A stretch of DNA of 64,000 nt from Palsa-504 sp963744005 (lineage in GTDB: Bacteria; Actinomycetota; Actinomycetes; Streptosporangiales; Streptosporangiaceae), in assembly GCA_963744005.1 (NCBI GenBank), contig CAVURU010000004.1:868001-932000 (forward strand), in the 5' to 3' direction. Numbering within the stretch: the first letter of the stretch is position 1; every line of letters starts with the position of its first letter. Of the stretch, positions 7,236 to 14,615 are shown in pieces. Made by a program: the position numbers and the translations under genes. A model generated the notes under the pieces. The model was given only the letters and a program-made list of their open reading frames with translations. It was not told the DNA's origin and ran no database searches.

Positions 7236-8023
7236 CTGACCTGTCTGACCTGACTGACGTCGCTGACCAGGCCGACGTGGCCGGCCGCACCGCGCTGGTC
7301 GTGGGCGCGGGCCGGGGCCTGGGGCGCGGTATCGCCCTCGCCCTCGGCCAGGCCGGCGCCCTGGTCGTCGCCGTGGCCCGGGACGCCGGGACGCTCGCCG
7401 GGCTGGCCGCCGAGCAACCCGGCCTGCGCACCGAAGCCGCCGACGCGGCCGCCGACGGCACCGCCGCCCTGCTGATCGGCCGGTACCAGCCTGACCTCCT
7501 CGTGCTGGCCGCCGGAGCGGTCCCGGTCAGCCTGTCCCTGGCCGAGCAGACCTGGGAGACCTTCTCCGTGCACTGGCAGGCTGATGTCAAGATCGCCTTC
7601 AGCTGGCTGCAGGCCGCGCTGCACGCGCCGCTGCGTCCCGGCAGCCGGATCGTGGTCGTCTCCAGCGGCGCTGCCGTCTTCGGCTCGCCCGCCAGCGGCG
7701 GCTACGCGGGCGCCAAGGCCACCCAGCGGTTCCTGGCCGCGTACGCCGCCGACGAATCCGCGCGGGCCGGCCTGGGCCTGACCGTCACGGCCGTCCTGCC
7801 GTCCATGACGCCCTTCGGCCGGGTCGGCCAGGAGGGCATCCGGGCCTACGCCGCGCGGACCGGCCAGACCCCGGAGCAGTTCGCGGCCGGCCTGGGTGAC
7901 CTGCTCACCCCCGAGACGGCCGGAGCGGCCGTGCTCGGTCTGCTGCGCGCCGACCCCGGCACCGTCGCGCCCGGCTACCTGCTCGGCCCGGGCGGGGTGC
8001 GCGACCTGCCTGGACCGGCCTGA
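7232..8023 (+). CDS. SDR family NAD(P)-dependent oxidoreductase
   Basis: Classical short-chain dehydrogenase of 263 residues with an NAD(P)-binding Rossmann motif GAGRGLGRG (residues 24-32). The LAAGA motif replaces the usual NAG. The catalytic serine lies in VVVSSGAAVF and the YAGAK motif supplies the Tyr and Lys. The first 17 residues are rich in Asp/Leu/Thr and precede the fold. The substrate cannot be predicted. It is divergent from the SigX5-type sigma factor, so sigma-dependent expression, for example in stress detoxification, is plausible. The upstream mini-ORF may set its translation rate. Confidence 0.9.
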   Translation: MTDLSDLTDVADQADVAGRTALVVGAGRGLGRGIALALGQAGALVVAVARDAGTLAGLAAEQPGLRTEAADAAADGTAALLIGRYQPDLLVLAAGAVPVSLSLAEQTWETFSVHWQADVKIAFSWLQAALHAPLRPGSRIVVVSSGAAVFGSPASGGYAGAKATQRFLAAYAADESARAGLGLTVTAVLPSMTPFGRVGQEGIRAYAARTGQTPEQFAAGLGDLLTPETAGAAVLGLLRADPGTVAPGYLLGPGGVRDLPGPA

Positions 8024-8121
8024 CCCGGGCCGCCTCGCCTTCATGGCGTCACGATTCCTTCATGCTCGGCCAGTAGACCCTCCTTGAGAACGACGTCACC
8101 GTCCCCGAGGAGGACCGCCGA

Positions 8122-9346
8122 GTGGCCCGATCCGCGTCCCGGCGCGCTGGCCGCCACACCCAGGCTCCGGCTGAGCCGCTCTCTCCCGGCCACGCTCCCG
8201 GCCCCGGCCCCCGCCGGGGCCGGATCCGCCGCCTGCTGCGCTCCCGGGTCGTGCGCGCTGGACTGGCCGTGGCCGCCGTCGTTGTCTGCTGGGCCGCGTT
8301 CTCAGCCGGGCAGGCGCTGACCGCGGCGGGCGGCGGCTCGGTCTCCTCCCGGCTGGCCGAGTGGGCCCGCGACCACTACCTGGGCCCGGTCGTCACCCTG
8401 GGGGAGTGGCTCAGCTACTCCCCGCCGGCGGTGGGCGGGACCCCCGGCTTCTCCCTGGCCGTGCCCACCCCGTCCTCGTCCGCCTCCTCGTCCTCGCCCC
8501 GCCCCGCCGCCGCGTCGGCGGCTCCGGCCCGGCTCAGCGTCCCCGGCGCCCTCGCCGCTGCCCGGCGAGGGCGCCTGGCGGGTACTGGAGACGGTCCGCG
8601 GTCGGCCCGCCGTGTTCGGCACCTACCTGCGGCCGGACCGGGTGCACACCTCCTACGTAGCCGGGATCGTCTCGCTGGACCAGCGGCTGGTCCGGTTCCA
8701 GCTGCATCCCGGCGCCCAGGATCCCGGCCCGGGCCACTGGAATGCGCTGCCCTGGATCCCGCCCGGGAGCCGCACCGGCCTGCTGGCCACGTTCAACGGC
8801 GGCTTCAAGCTGAACGCCGCGGGCGGGGGTTTCTACCTCGGCGGCACGACCAGGGGCACCCTGGTCCGCGGCGCGGCCTCGGTGGTCTACGACCGGGACG
8901 GCACGATCAAGATCGGCGCCTGGGGGAGCCAGGTCGGGATGACCTCCGCCGTGACCGGGGTCCGGCAGAACCTCAGGCTGATCGTCGATCACGGCCAGAT
9001 TCCGGCCGCGGTGAACCAGGACGTGACCAGCAGCTGGGGAGCGACCCTGGGCGGCGGCTACTACGTCTGGCGTTCCGGGCTGGGGGTGACCCGGGACGGC
9101 CGGGTCATCTTCGCCTACGGGCCGGCCCTGGACGTGCAGACCCTGGCCGGCCTGCTGCAGCGGGCCGGCGCGGTCGAGGCCCTCCAGCTGGACATCAACC
9201 CGTACTGGATGTCGTTCGAGTACTACCAGGCCAGCGGCCACCCGGCCGACCCGCAGCCGGTGAACCTGCTGCCCACCCAGCAGCAGAGCGCCTACCGGTA
9301 CTACTCGGTCTACAGCCGGGACTTCACCGCGGTGTACGGCCGGTGA
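8122..9346 (+). CDS. Phosphodiester glycosidase family protein (one frameshift)
   Basis: Secreted or membrane-anchored protein of the NAGPA-like phosphodiester glycosidase family. GTG 8122, after GAGGAGG, opens an N-terminus with a basic cytosolic lead, a membrane helix (about residues 36-58) and a Ser/Pro/Ala linker. The frame must then advance by one base (between about 8460 and 8560; the C-run 8541-8544 is a candidate) to continue as LPGEGAWRVLETVRGRPAVF. The catalytic domain follows, with FNGGFKLNAAGGGFYLGG, GAWG and LDINPYWMSFEY. The total is 1225 nt, so removing one base gives 408 codons. Its stop overlaps the ubiA-like gene (GTGA). It probably acts on cell-envelope glycans. Confidence 0.82.
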
Positions 9347-10248
9347 CCGCGCCCGCCGCCACGGTGCGGCCCTGGCCCGCCCGCGCCCGGCACTGGCTGG
9401 GCGCCGTGCTGCGCACCGCCCGGCCCCGGCAGTGGGCCAAGAACCTGCTCGTCTTCGCCGCCCCGCTGGCCGGCGCCTCGCTCGGCCGCGACGACGGCGC
9501 CGCCTACGCGCTGGTCGCCGCCGCGGCCTTCGGCTGCGCCTCGGTCGCGGTCTACTTCGTCAACGATGTGGCCGACGCCGGCCGCGACCGCCGCCACCCG
9601 GTCAAGCGGCACCGCCCGGTGGCCGCGGGCGAGCTGTCCCCGGCGCACGCCCTGGCCCTGGCCGCGGCGTGCTCGGCCGCCGCCCTGGCCGCCGGCCTGG
9701 TCATCGCCGTGCCCCTGCTGACCGCCGTGATCGCCGGGTACCTGGCCCTGTCGTTCCTGTACTCCTGGGTGCTCAAGCACATCCCGGTCATCGAGGTCAT
9801 CTTCGTCGCGGCCGGGTTCCTGCTCCGCGTCCTGGGCGGCGCGGCCGCCACTCACGTCCGGCTTTCCGGCTGGTTCCTGCTCGTCTGCAGCCTGGGCGCC
9901 ATCGGCGTGGCTACCGCCAAGCGGTACGCCGAGCTGGCCGGCCTGGGCGCGGCCGCGATCAGGCACCGGCCCGTCATGCGCTGGTACCGGCCGGGCCCGC
10001 TGCGGGCCGGCCAGCTGCTGGCCGCCGCGCTGATGACCGGCGCGTACCTGGCCTGGGCGGCCGGGCAACCGGGGGAGGACCGGCCCTGGAACCTGATCAG
10101 CGCCGTCCCGCTGGCCCTGGCTCTGGGCCGGTTCGCCATCCTGACCAGAAGCCGCCTGGCCACCCCGGTGGAGGACCTGCTGACCCGGGATGTCCCCATG
10201 CTGGCCTGCGAGACGGCCTGGCTGGCCCTGTTCACGGCCGGGCTGTGA
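9343..10248 (+). CDS. Decaprenyl-phosphate phosphoribosyltransferase (UbiA family)
   Basis: Membrane prenyl-phosphate transferase, 301 residues, resembling mycobacterial Rv3806c. It would transfer 5-phosphoribose from PRPP to decaprenyl phosphate, the first committed step toward decaprenyl-phospho-arabinose. The key sequence NDVADAGRDRRHPVKRHRP, followed by VAAGELS, holds the Asp-rich metal/pyrophosphate site. About eight helices follow, including the conserved YSWVLKHIPVIEVIFVAAGF. GTG 9343 overlaps the preceding stop (GTGA), and its own stop overlaps the next start, so glycosidase, UbiA and DprE1 form one operon. Confidence 0.92.
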   Translation: MTAPAATVRPWPARARHWLGAVLRTARPRQWAKNLLVFAAPLAGASLGRDDGAAYALVAAAAFGCASVAVYFVNDVADAGRDRRHPVKRHRPVAAGELSPAHALALAAACSAAALAAGLVIAVPLLTAVIAGYLALSFLYSWVLKHIPVIEVIFVAAGFLLRVLGGAAATHVRLSGWFLLVCSLGAIGVATAKRYAELAGLGAAAIRHRPVMRWYRPGPLRAGQLLAAALMTGAYLAWAAGQPGEDRPWNLISAVPLALALGRFAILTRSRLATPVEDLLTRDVPMLACETAWLALFTAGL

Positions 10249-11582
10249 GCGGCATGGTCACCACCAGGACCCGCGTGCTGTCCGGCTGGGGCCGGGTCGC
10301 GCCCTCGCGGGCCCTGGTCACCGGGCCGCTCGAGCCGGAGCAGGTCGCCGACCTGATCGTGTCCGCGCCGTCCGGCGGCCTGCTGGCCCGCGGTGCGGGC
10401 CGCAGTTACGGCGACGCCGCGCAGAACGCCGGCGGCATCGTGCTGCACCCGGTCACCCGTCCGCGCATCCACGTCGACCTGGCCGGCGCGACGCTGTGGG
10501 CCAGCGCCTCGGTCAGCTTTGCCGACCTGCTGGCCCGCACCGTGCCGCTCGGCCTGCTGCCGCCCGTGCTGCCCGGCACCCGGCACCTGACCGTCGGCGG
10601 CGCGGTCGCCGCCGATGTGCACGGCAAGAACCAGCACGCTGACGGCTCCATCTCGGCCTGGCTCGACGCCATCGACCTGCTCGACGGCCTGGGCGCGCTG
10701 CACACGCTCCGGCCCGGTACCCCGGCCTTCCGGGCCACGGTCGGCGGCATGGGCCTGACCGGGGTCATCACCGGCGCCCGGCTGCGGCTGCTGCGCGTCC
10801 GCAGTACCAGCCTGCGGGTCACCACCCGCCGTTACGGCGGCCTGGACGCCCTGCTGGCCGCGCAGGACACGCCCGCCGCCCGGTACGCGGTGGCCTGGGT
10901 GGACCTGTCGGCTTCCGGCCGGGCCCTCGGCCGCGGCGTGCTGGACACCGGCGACCACCTGACCGAGCCGGACCCGGACGGCCCGCAGTACGGGCCCGGC
11001 GGCGCCCGGCCTGCCCCGCTGCTGCCCGCCTGCCCGGTGACCCCGGGCACCGCGCGGGCCTTCAACCAGCTGTGGTACCGGGCCTCGCCGGCCGGCCGGA
11101 CCGCCGTCACCGGCCTCAGCGGCTACTTCCATCGCCTGGACGCGGTGCGGGACTGGAACCGGCTGCTCGGCCCGCGGGGATTCCTCCAGTACCAGTTCGT
11201 GGTGCCGCCGGAGGCGGCCGGGACCCTGGCCTACGTGATCGAGGAACTGCAGCGGCACCGGGCCGCGGCCTTCCTGGGCACGCTGAAGCGGTTCGGCCCG
11301 GCGGGCTGCGGCTACCTGTCCTTCCCGCAGCCGGGCTGGTCGCTGGCCGTCGACATGCCCGCCGGGCGTCCCGGCCTGCGGGCGGTGCTGGACCGCCTGG
11401 ACCGCCGGGTCGCCGACGCCGGCGGCCGTGTCTACCTGGCCAAGGACGCCCGGCTCAGCCCGGGCGCGCTGACCGGGATGTACCGCGACCTGGACGCGTG
11501 GCGCGAGGCGCGAGGCGACCTCGATCCCCGGGCCGTCTTCCGGTCCGACCTCGGCCGGCGCCTGGGGCTGATGACGCCGTGA
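10245..11582 (+). CDS. dprE1: DprE1-like decaprenylphosphoryl-ribose 2'-oxidase (FAD)
   Basis: FAD-dependent oxidoreductase of the VAO/PCMH fold, 445 residues. It would oxidise decaprenyl-phospho-ribose at C2' in making the arabinan donor. FAD-binding sequences are ARGAGRSYGDAA and the PCMH loop GTRHLTVGGAVAADVHGKNQ. The C-terminal half has the DprE1-type sequences GFLQYQFVVPPEA, YLSFPQPGWSLAVDMP, VYLAKDARLS and a FRSDLGRRLGL end. Ala368 lies where M. tuberculosis DprE1 has Cys387. GTG 10245 overlaps the ubiA stop; ATG 10254 is an alternative start. The DprE2 reductase normally encoded next is not in the window; a response regulator follows. Confidence 0.9.
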   Translation: MSGMVTTRTRVLSGWGRVAPSRALVTGPLEPEQVADLIVSAPSGGLLARGAGRSYGDAAQNAGGIVLHPVTRPRIHVDLAGATLWASASVSFADLLARTVPLGLLPPVLPGTRHLTVGGAVAADVHGKNQHADGSISAWLDAIDLLDGLGALHTLRPGTPAFRATVGGMGLTGVITGARLRLLRVRSTSLRVTTRRYGGLDALLAAQDTPAARYAVAWVDLSASGRALGRGVLDTGDHLTEPDPDGPQYGPGGARPAPLLPACPVTPGTARAFNQLWYRASPAGRTAVTGLSGYFHRLDAVRDWNRLLGPRGFLQYQFVVPPEAAGTLAYVIEELQRHRAAAFLGTLKRFGPAGCGYLSFPQPGWSLAVDMPAGRPGLRAVLDRLDRRVADAGGRVYLAKDARLSPGALTGMYRDLDAWREARGDLDPRAVFRSDLGRRLGLMTP

Positions 11583-12259
11583 TGCCGGTCATGCGGGTGC
11601 TGCTGGCCGAGGACGACGCCAGCCTGGGCCCGGTCCTGGCCCGGGAGCTGACCGAGCACGGTTACCTGGTCGACCTCGTCTGCGACGGAGAGGCCGCCGC
11701 CGCCTACCTGCGCAGCAACTCCTACGAGGTGGTGGTGGCCGACGGGCGGCTACCGCGCCTGCCCGGCCCGGACCTGGTCCGGCAGCTGCGCCAGGCTGGC
11801 GCGGCCGCGCCGGTCCTGATCCTGACCGGCCCGGACGCGGCCCAGAACCGTGCCGCGGGCGCCGATGATGTCCTGGTCAAGCCGTTCGAGGCCGGCGAGC
11901 TGCTGACCCGGCTCCGCGCGCTGCAGCGCCGCCCGCCGGCCGCCACCGGTCCCCGGCTGGTGTTCGGCGGCCTGGAGCTCGATCCGGCCTCCGGCCAGGC
12001 GCTGGTCAGCGGCCAGCCCGTCACGTTCAGCGCCGTCGAGCTCGGCATCCTGGAGATCCTGCTCCGGCGGTCTCCCGCCGTGGCGGGCCCGCAGCTGATC
12101 GCCCGGCACGTGCGGGACAGCGAAGCCGAAGCAGCCGGCGCCGACATCGTGGACGCGCGCCTGGCCGGGCTGCGCGCCAAACTGGCCGGCAGCGGGTTGC
12201 GGATCCAGACCGTGAGCGGTTTCGGCTACCGGATCATCGTCCTCCCGGACGCCGGCTAA
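11582..12259 (+). CDS. OmpR/PhoB-type response regulator
   Basis: Two-domain regulator of 225 residues. The receiver has the acidic pair in LLAEDDASLG, the presumed phospho-acceptor Asp in VVVADGRLPRLPG (lacking the usual DLxLP wording), Thr in LILTGPD and Lys in VLVKPFEAGEL. The C-terminal winged helix ends with GSGLRIQTVSGFGYRI, close to the usual RTVRGxGYR. The start overlaps the dprE1 stop (TGATG), so it is translated with the envelope genes. No histidine kinase is nearby. It could couple arabinan-precursor synthesis to an envelope signal, but this is inference. Confidence 0.88.
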   Translation: MPVMRVLLAEDDASLGPVLARELTEHGYLVDLVCDGEAAAAYLRSNSYEVVVADGRLPRLPGPDLVRQLRQAGAAAPVLILTGPDAAQNRAAGADDVLVKPFEAGELLTRLRALQRRPPAATGPRLVFGGLELDPASGQALVSGQPVTFSAVELGILEILLRRSPAVAGPQLIARHVRDSEAEAAGADIVDARLAGLRAKLAGSGLRIQTVSGFGYRIIVLPDAG

Positions 12260-12457
12260 CCGCATGATCACAGAGCTGAATCACAAGCACAGGACCTGAC
12301 ATCAATCCCGTTAATTAACTTCCGTAATCATCCCTATCCGAACGTCATTAATCGGTCACTTTTCGTGCCATCGGACGGTCTGGTCAACCTCCCCGCGCCG
12401 AAGTTATTCTCTGATCGAGTGGGGGCCGTTCGGCACCGGGGACAGGTCAGCGCAGCC

Positions 12458-12937
12458 ATGGATGCTTACTTCGAGCGCAGAGCTCGGGAGATCTTCAGCT
12501 CGATCCGGTACGCGACGATCGCGACCAGCAATAGCCAGGGTGAGCCGTGGAACACTCCGGTGTCCGCCGCTCACGACCGGGACGGCAATATCTACTGGAT
12601 CTCGGACCGCCGTAATCAGCACTCGCGGAATATCCGCCAGAATCCGAACGTGTTCATCGTGTTCTACGACTCGACCGTTCCCCCGGGGAAGGGCGAGGGT
12701 GTCTTCCTGGCCGGCCAGGCGGCCGAGCTCTCCGACATCGACGAGATACAGCAGGCCCGCCAGGTCATCCCAGAGACAGACGCGCCCGGCACCGAGCCGT
12801 TCGCGGGTTACAGCATCCTGCGGATCTATAGGGCCGTGCCCACCGACGCCTGGGTGAACGCCGCCGAGGTCTCCGACGGCGTCTTCATCCGTGACTACCG
12901 CGTCGAGGTCCCGCTGGCCGCCTTCGCGGCCAGCTAG
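12458..12937 (+). CDS. Pyridoxamine 5'-phosphate oxidase-fold protein
   Basis: Split-barrel flavin- or F420-binding family protein of 159 residues. Recognisable segments are SIRYATIATSNSQGEPWNTP, IYWISDRRNQHSRNIRQNP and VFIVFYDS, which form the PPOX-fold strands and the phosphate-binding R/S pair. ATG 12458 is preferred because residues align with the fold from MDAYFERRAREI; a GTG at 12365 would add 31 unsupported residues. The upstream 200 bp are unusually AT-rich (ATTAATTAA near 12310) and probably hold the promoter. The last 53 bp overlap the convergent DUF1707 gene. Substrate unknown. Confidence 0.87.
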   Translation: MDAYFERRAREIFSSIRYATIATSNSQGEPWNTPVSAAHDRDGNIYWISDRRNQHSRNIRQNPNVFIVFYDSTVPPGKGEGVFLAGQAAELSDIDEIQQARQVIPETDAPGTEPFAGYSILRIYRAVPTDAWVNAAEVSDGVFIRDYRVEVPLAAFAAS

Positions 12938-13445
12938 CCGGCAGGCCCGGCCCCGGCCCCGCTCGCCCAGCCCGCCCGCCGCATTCCGTCGGACGGCCCG
13001 CGTGGCCGGGCTGCCCGTGCCAGCCGCACACCCGCCGCGCGATGATCAGCGGGGCCGGGATCAGCCAGAACAGGCCCCACCCGCCGGTGACCGTGAACAG
13101 GACGACGGCCACGATCGCGACGCCGATCACCGAGCCGATCAGCGGTGGTCCGCCGGGCCGGGCCGGGGACGAGGGCCCGATCCCGGCCGGCCAGCTCCCG
13201 CCGGGCCCCGTCTCGGCAGTGCTGTCCGGCCGGGCCGGGTGCCGGAGGTCAGGCAGATCGGTCATCAGTTCCCGGAGCTCGCCCCACGTCCGCGCGGTCA
13301 GCGCCTTGCTGCTCCGCTCGTCGAACTCCTCGGCCGTCAGCCTGCCCGCCTGGAAGTGCTGGCTCAGGTCGGCCAGCACCGCGTCACGGTCCGCGTCGGA
13401 CGCCCGCACCGCACCAGGAAGATCGTTTCCAGTCGTGGTCGTCAC
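12885..13445 (-). CDS. DUF1707 domain-containing membrane protein
   Basis: Actinobacterial protein of 186 residues. Residues 13-66 match DUF1707 (RASDADRDAVLADLSQHFQ, then GRLTAEEFDERSSKAL and WGELRELMTDLP), a short SHOCT-like helical domain. A Pro/Gly linker follows, then two close hydrophobic segments (SVIGVAIVAVVLFTVTG and GLFWLIPAPLIIA), and a basic low-complexity tail. Start is GTG 13445. Such proteins are usually small membrane-associated factors of unknown role. The last 53 bp overlap the PPOX gene on the other strand, and the basic tail may partly reflect this constraint. Confidence 0.8.
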   Translation of the reverse strand: MTTTTGNDLPGAVRASDADRDAVLADLSQHFQAGRLTAEEFDERSSKALTARTWGELRELMTDLPDLRHPARPDSTAETGPGGSWPAGIGPSSPARPGGPPLIGSVIGVAIVAVVLFTVTGGWGLFWLIPAPLIIARRVCGWHGQPGHAGRPTECGGRAGRAGPGPGLPASWPRRRPAGPRRGSHG

Positions 13446-13640
13446 CGGATCCTCGCCTGCCTGTCTCGTCTTGTCGTGAGCGGTGTCCCCGCACCTCTCT
13501 ACCGTCGCCGATCAGGCCCGTCCGGCACCATTGCCGGATGCCACCGCCTGCCGATGACATCTGTCACGGTCGCGCCGGCCGCTCAGACCTAGGGAGTCTG
13601 CCTAGGGTGATCAGGTCCCTGCGCCGGGCACAGTAAGGAC

Positions 13641-14458
13641 ATGAGCACCCTGTTCTCCTGGCTCCGGCAGCATCTGCCCTGGCTGTACTGGGCCTGCGCC
13701 GCCGTGCTGACCCCGTGGGTGTTCTACCTGTACAAGACCCAGATCCCGAGCGGTCCGGCCCACCACCTGCACCTCCTGGACGTCGGCCTGTTCCTGGCCA
13801 TGGCCGGCGGGCTGGTCGTGACCGCCGGGCGTACCGCCGGCGTTCGGCGCTGTCCGGCATGGCCGCCACGTTCACCGCCACCGCGGTGGCCAATTCGGTG
13901 CGGTTCCGGCTGCTCACCCACGCCGGCGGCCCGCACTGGACCGGCTCGGCCGCGGTCCTGCTCACCCTTGATGTCGCCGTGGTGGCGCTGTGCGTCACCG
14001 TCATCAGGAACCGGCTGTCGGGCCGCCCCTACCTGCGCTGGATACCGGCCGTGCTCGTGGCCGCCGCGCTGGTCCTGCTGCCCTTCTTCTCCATCGACAT
14101 CACCATCGGGCCGAAGGTCCAGATCGCGCACCACCTGAAGCTCGCCTGGGCCGGCCTGGACATGTTCGAGGTCCTCGCCTTCGCGGCCACCGCCCTCGCG
14201 CTGCAGCACCGCCCGCGCATCGCCGTCGTCCCGGCCACCGTCACCGGCACCCTGCTGATGTGCGACGCCTGGCTGAACATCGTCCCGTCGACCGGCCAGG
14301 CCTTCTATGCGGCCATTGCCATGGCCTTCATCGAGCTTCCGCTGGCCGCGCTCAGCTTCTGGATTGCCGTGCGGACCTCGAGCGACGGCCCCGCGCAGGC
14401 CAGGTCCAGCCCGGACCGCGCCGTCGGCGGACAGCCACCTGACGCGGTTGTTCGTTGA
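13641..14458 (+). CDS. Multi-pass membrane protein of unknown function (one frameshift)
   Basis: From ATG 13641 the frame encodes helices WLYWACAAVLTPWVFYLY and LLDVGLFLAMAGGLVVTAG, then fails. One missing base in the GGG run at 13827-13829 would join it to the next frame, giving VVTAGAYRRRSALSG and a normal continuation through about five further helices to TGA 14458. The total of 818 nt plus one base gives exactly 273 codons. The restored seven-helix protein has short loops and a charged C-terminus. No family is recognised; the 'HHLHLLDVGLFLAM' and 'DAWLNIV' segments may help in a profile search. Confidence 0.65.
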
Positions 14459-14615
14459 CCTAACCGTTTGTCGGCGTTAGCGTCACGGATAAGTGGACGA
14501 TGCCACTTGCCCGGCGCATGTGCGCGCGCCCGTCCCTGGACACCGATGGCAGGGCGATGCTCCTCCCGCCGTCTGGCCCGTACGGGTGATGATCGCGACC
14601 GAGAAGGGAGCGCTA

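Noticed and set aside
8122..10248. A single 708-codon frame joining the glycosidase N-terminus to the UbiA protein.
   Set aside because: The middle part (about 8560-9340) is an out-of-frame translation of the glycosidase domain; the frame coincidence follows from the one-base lesion.
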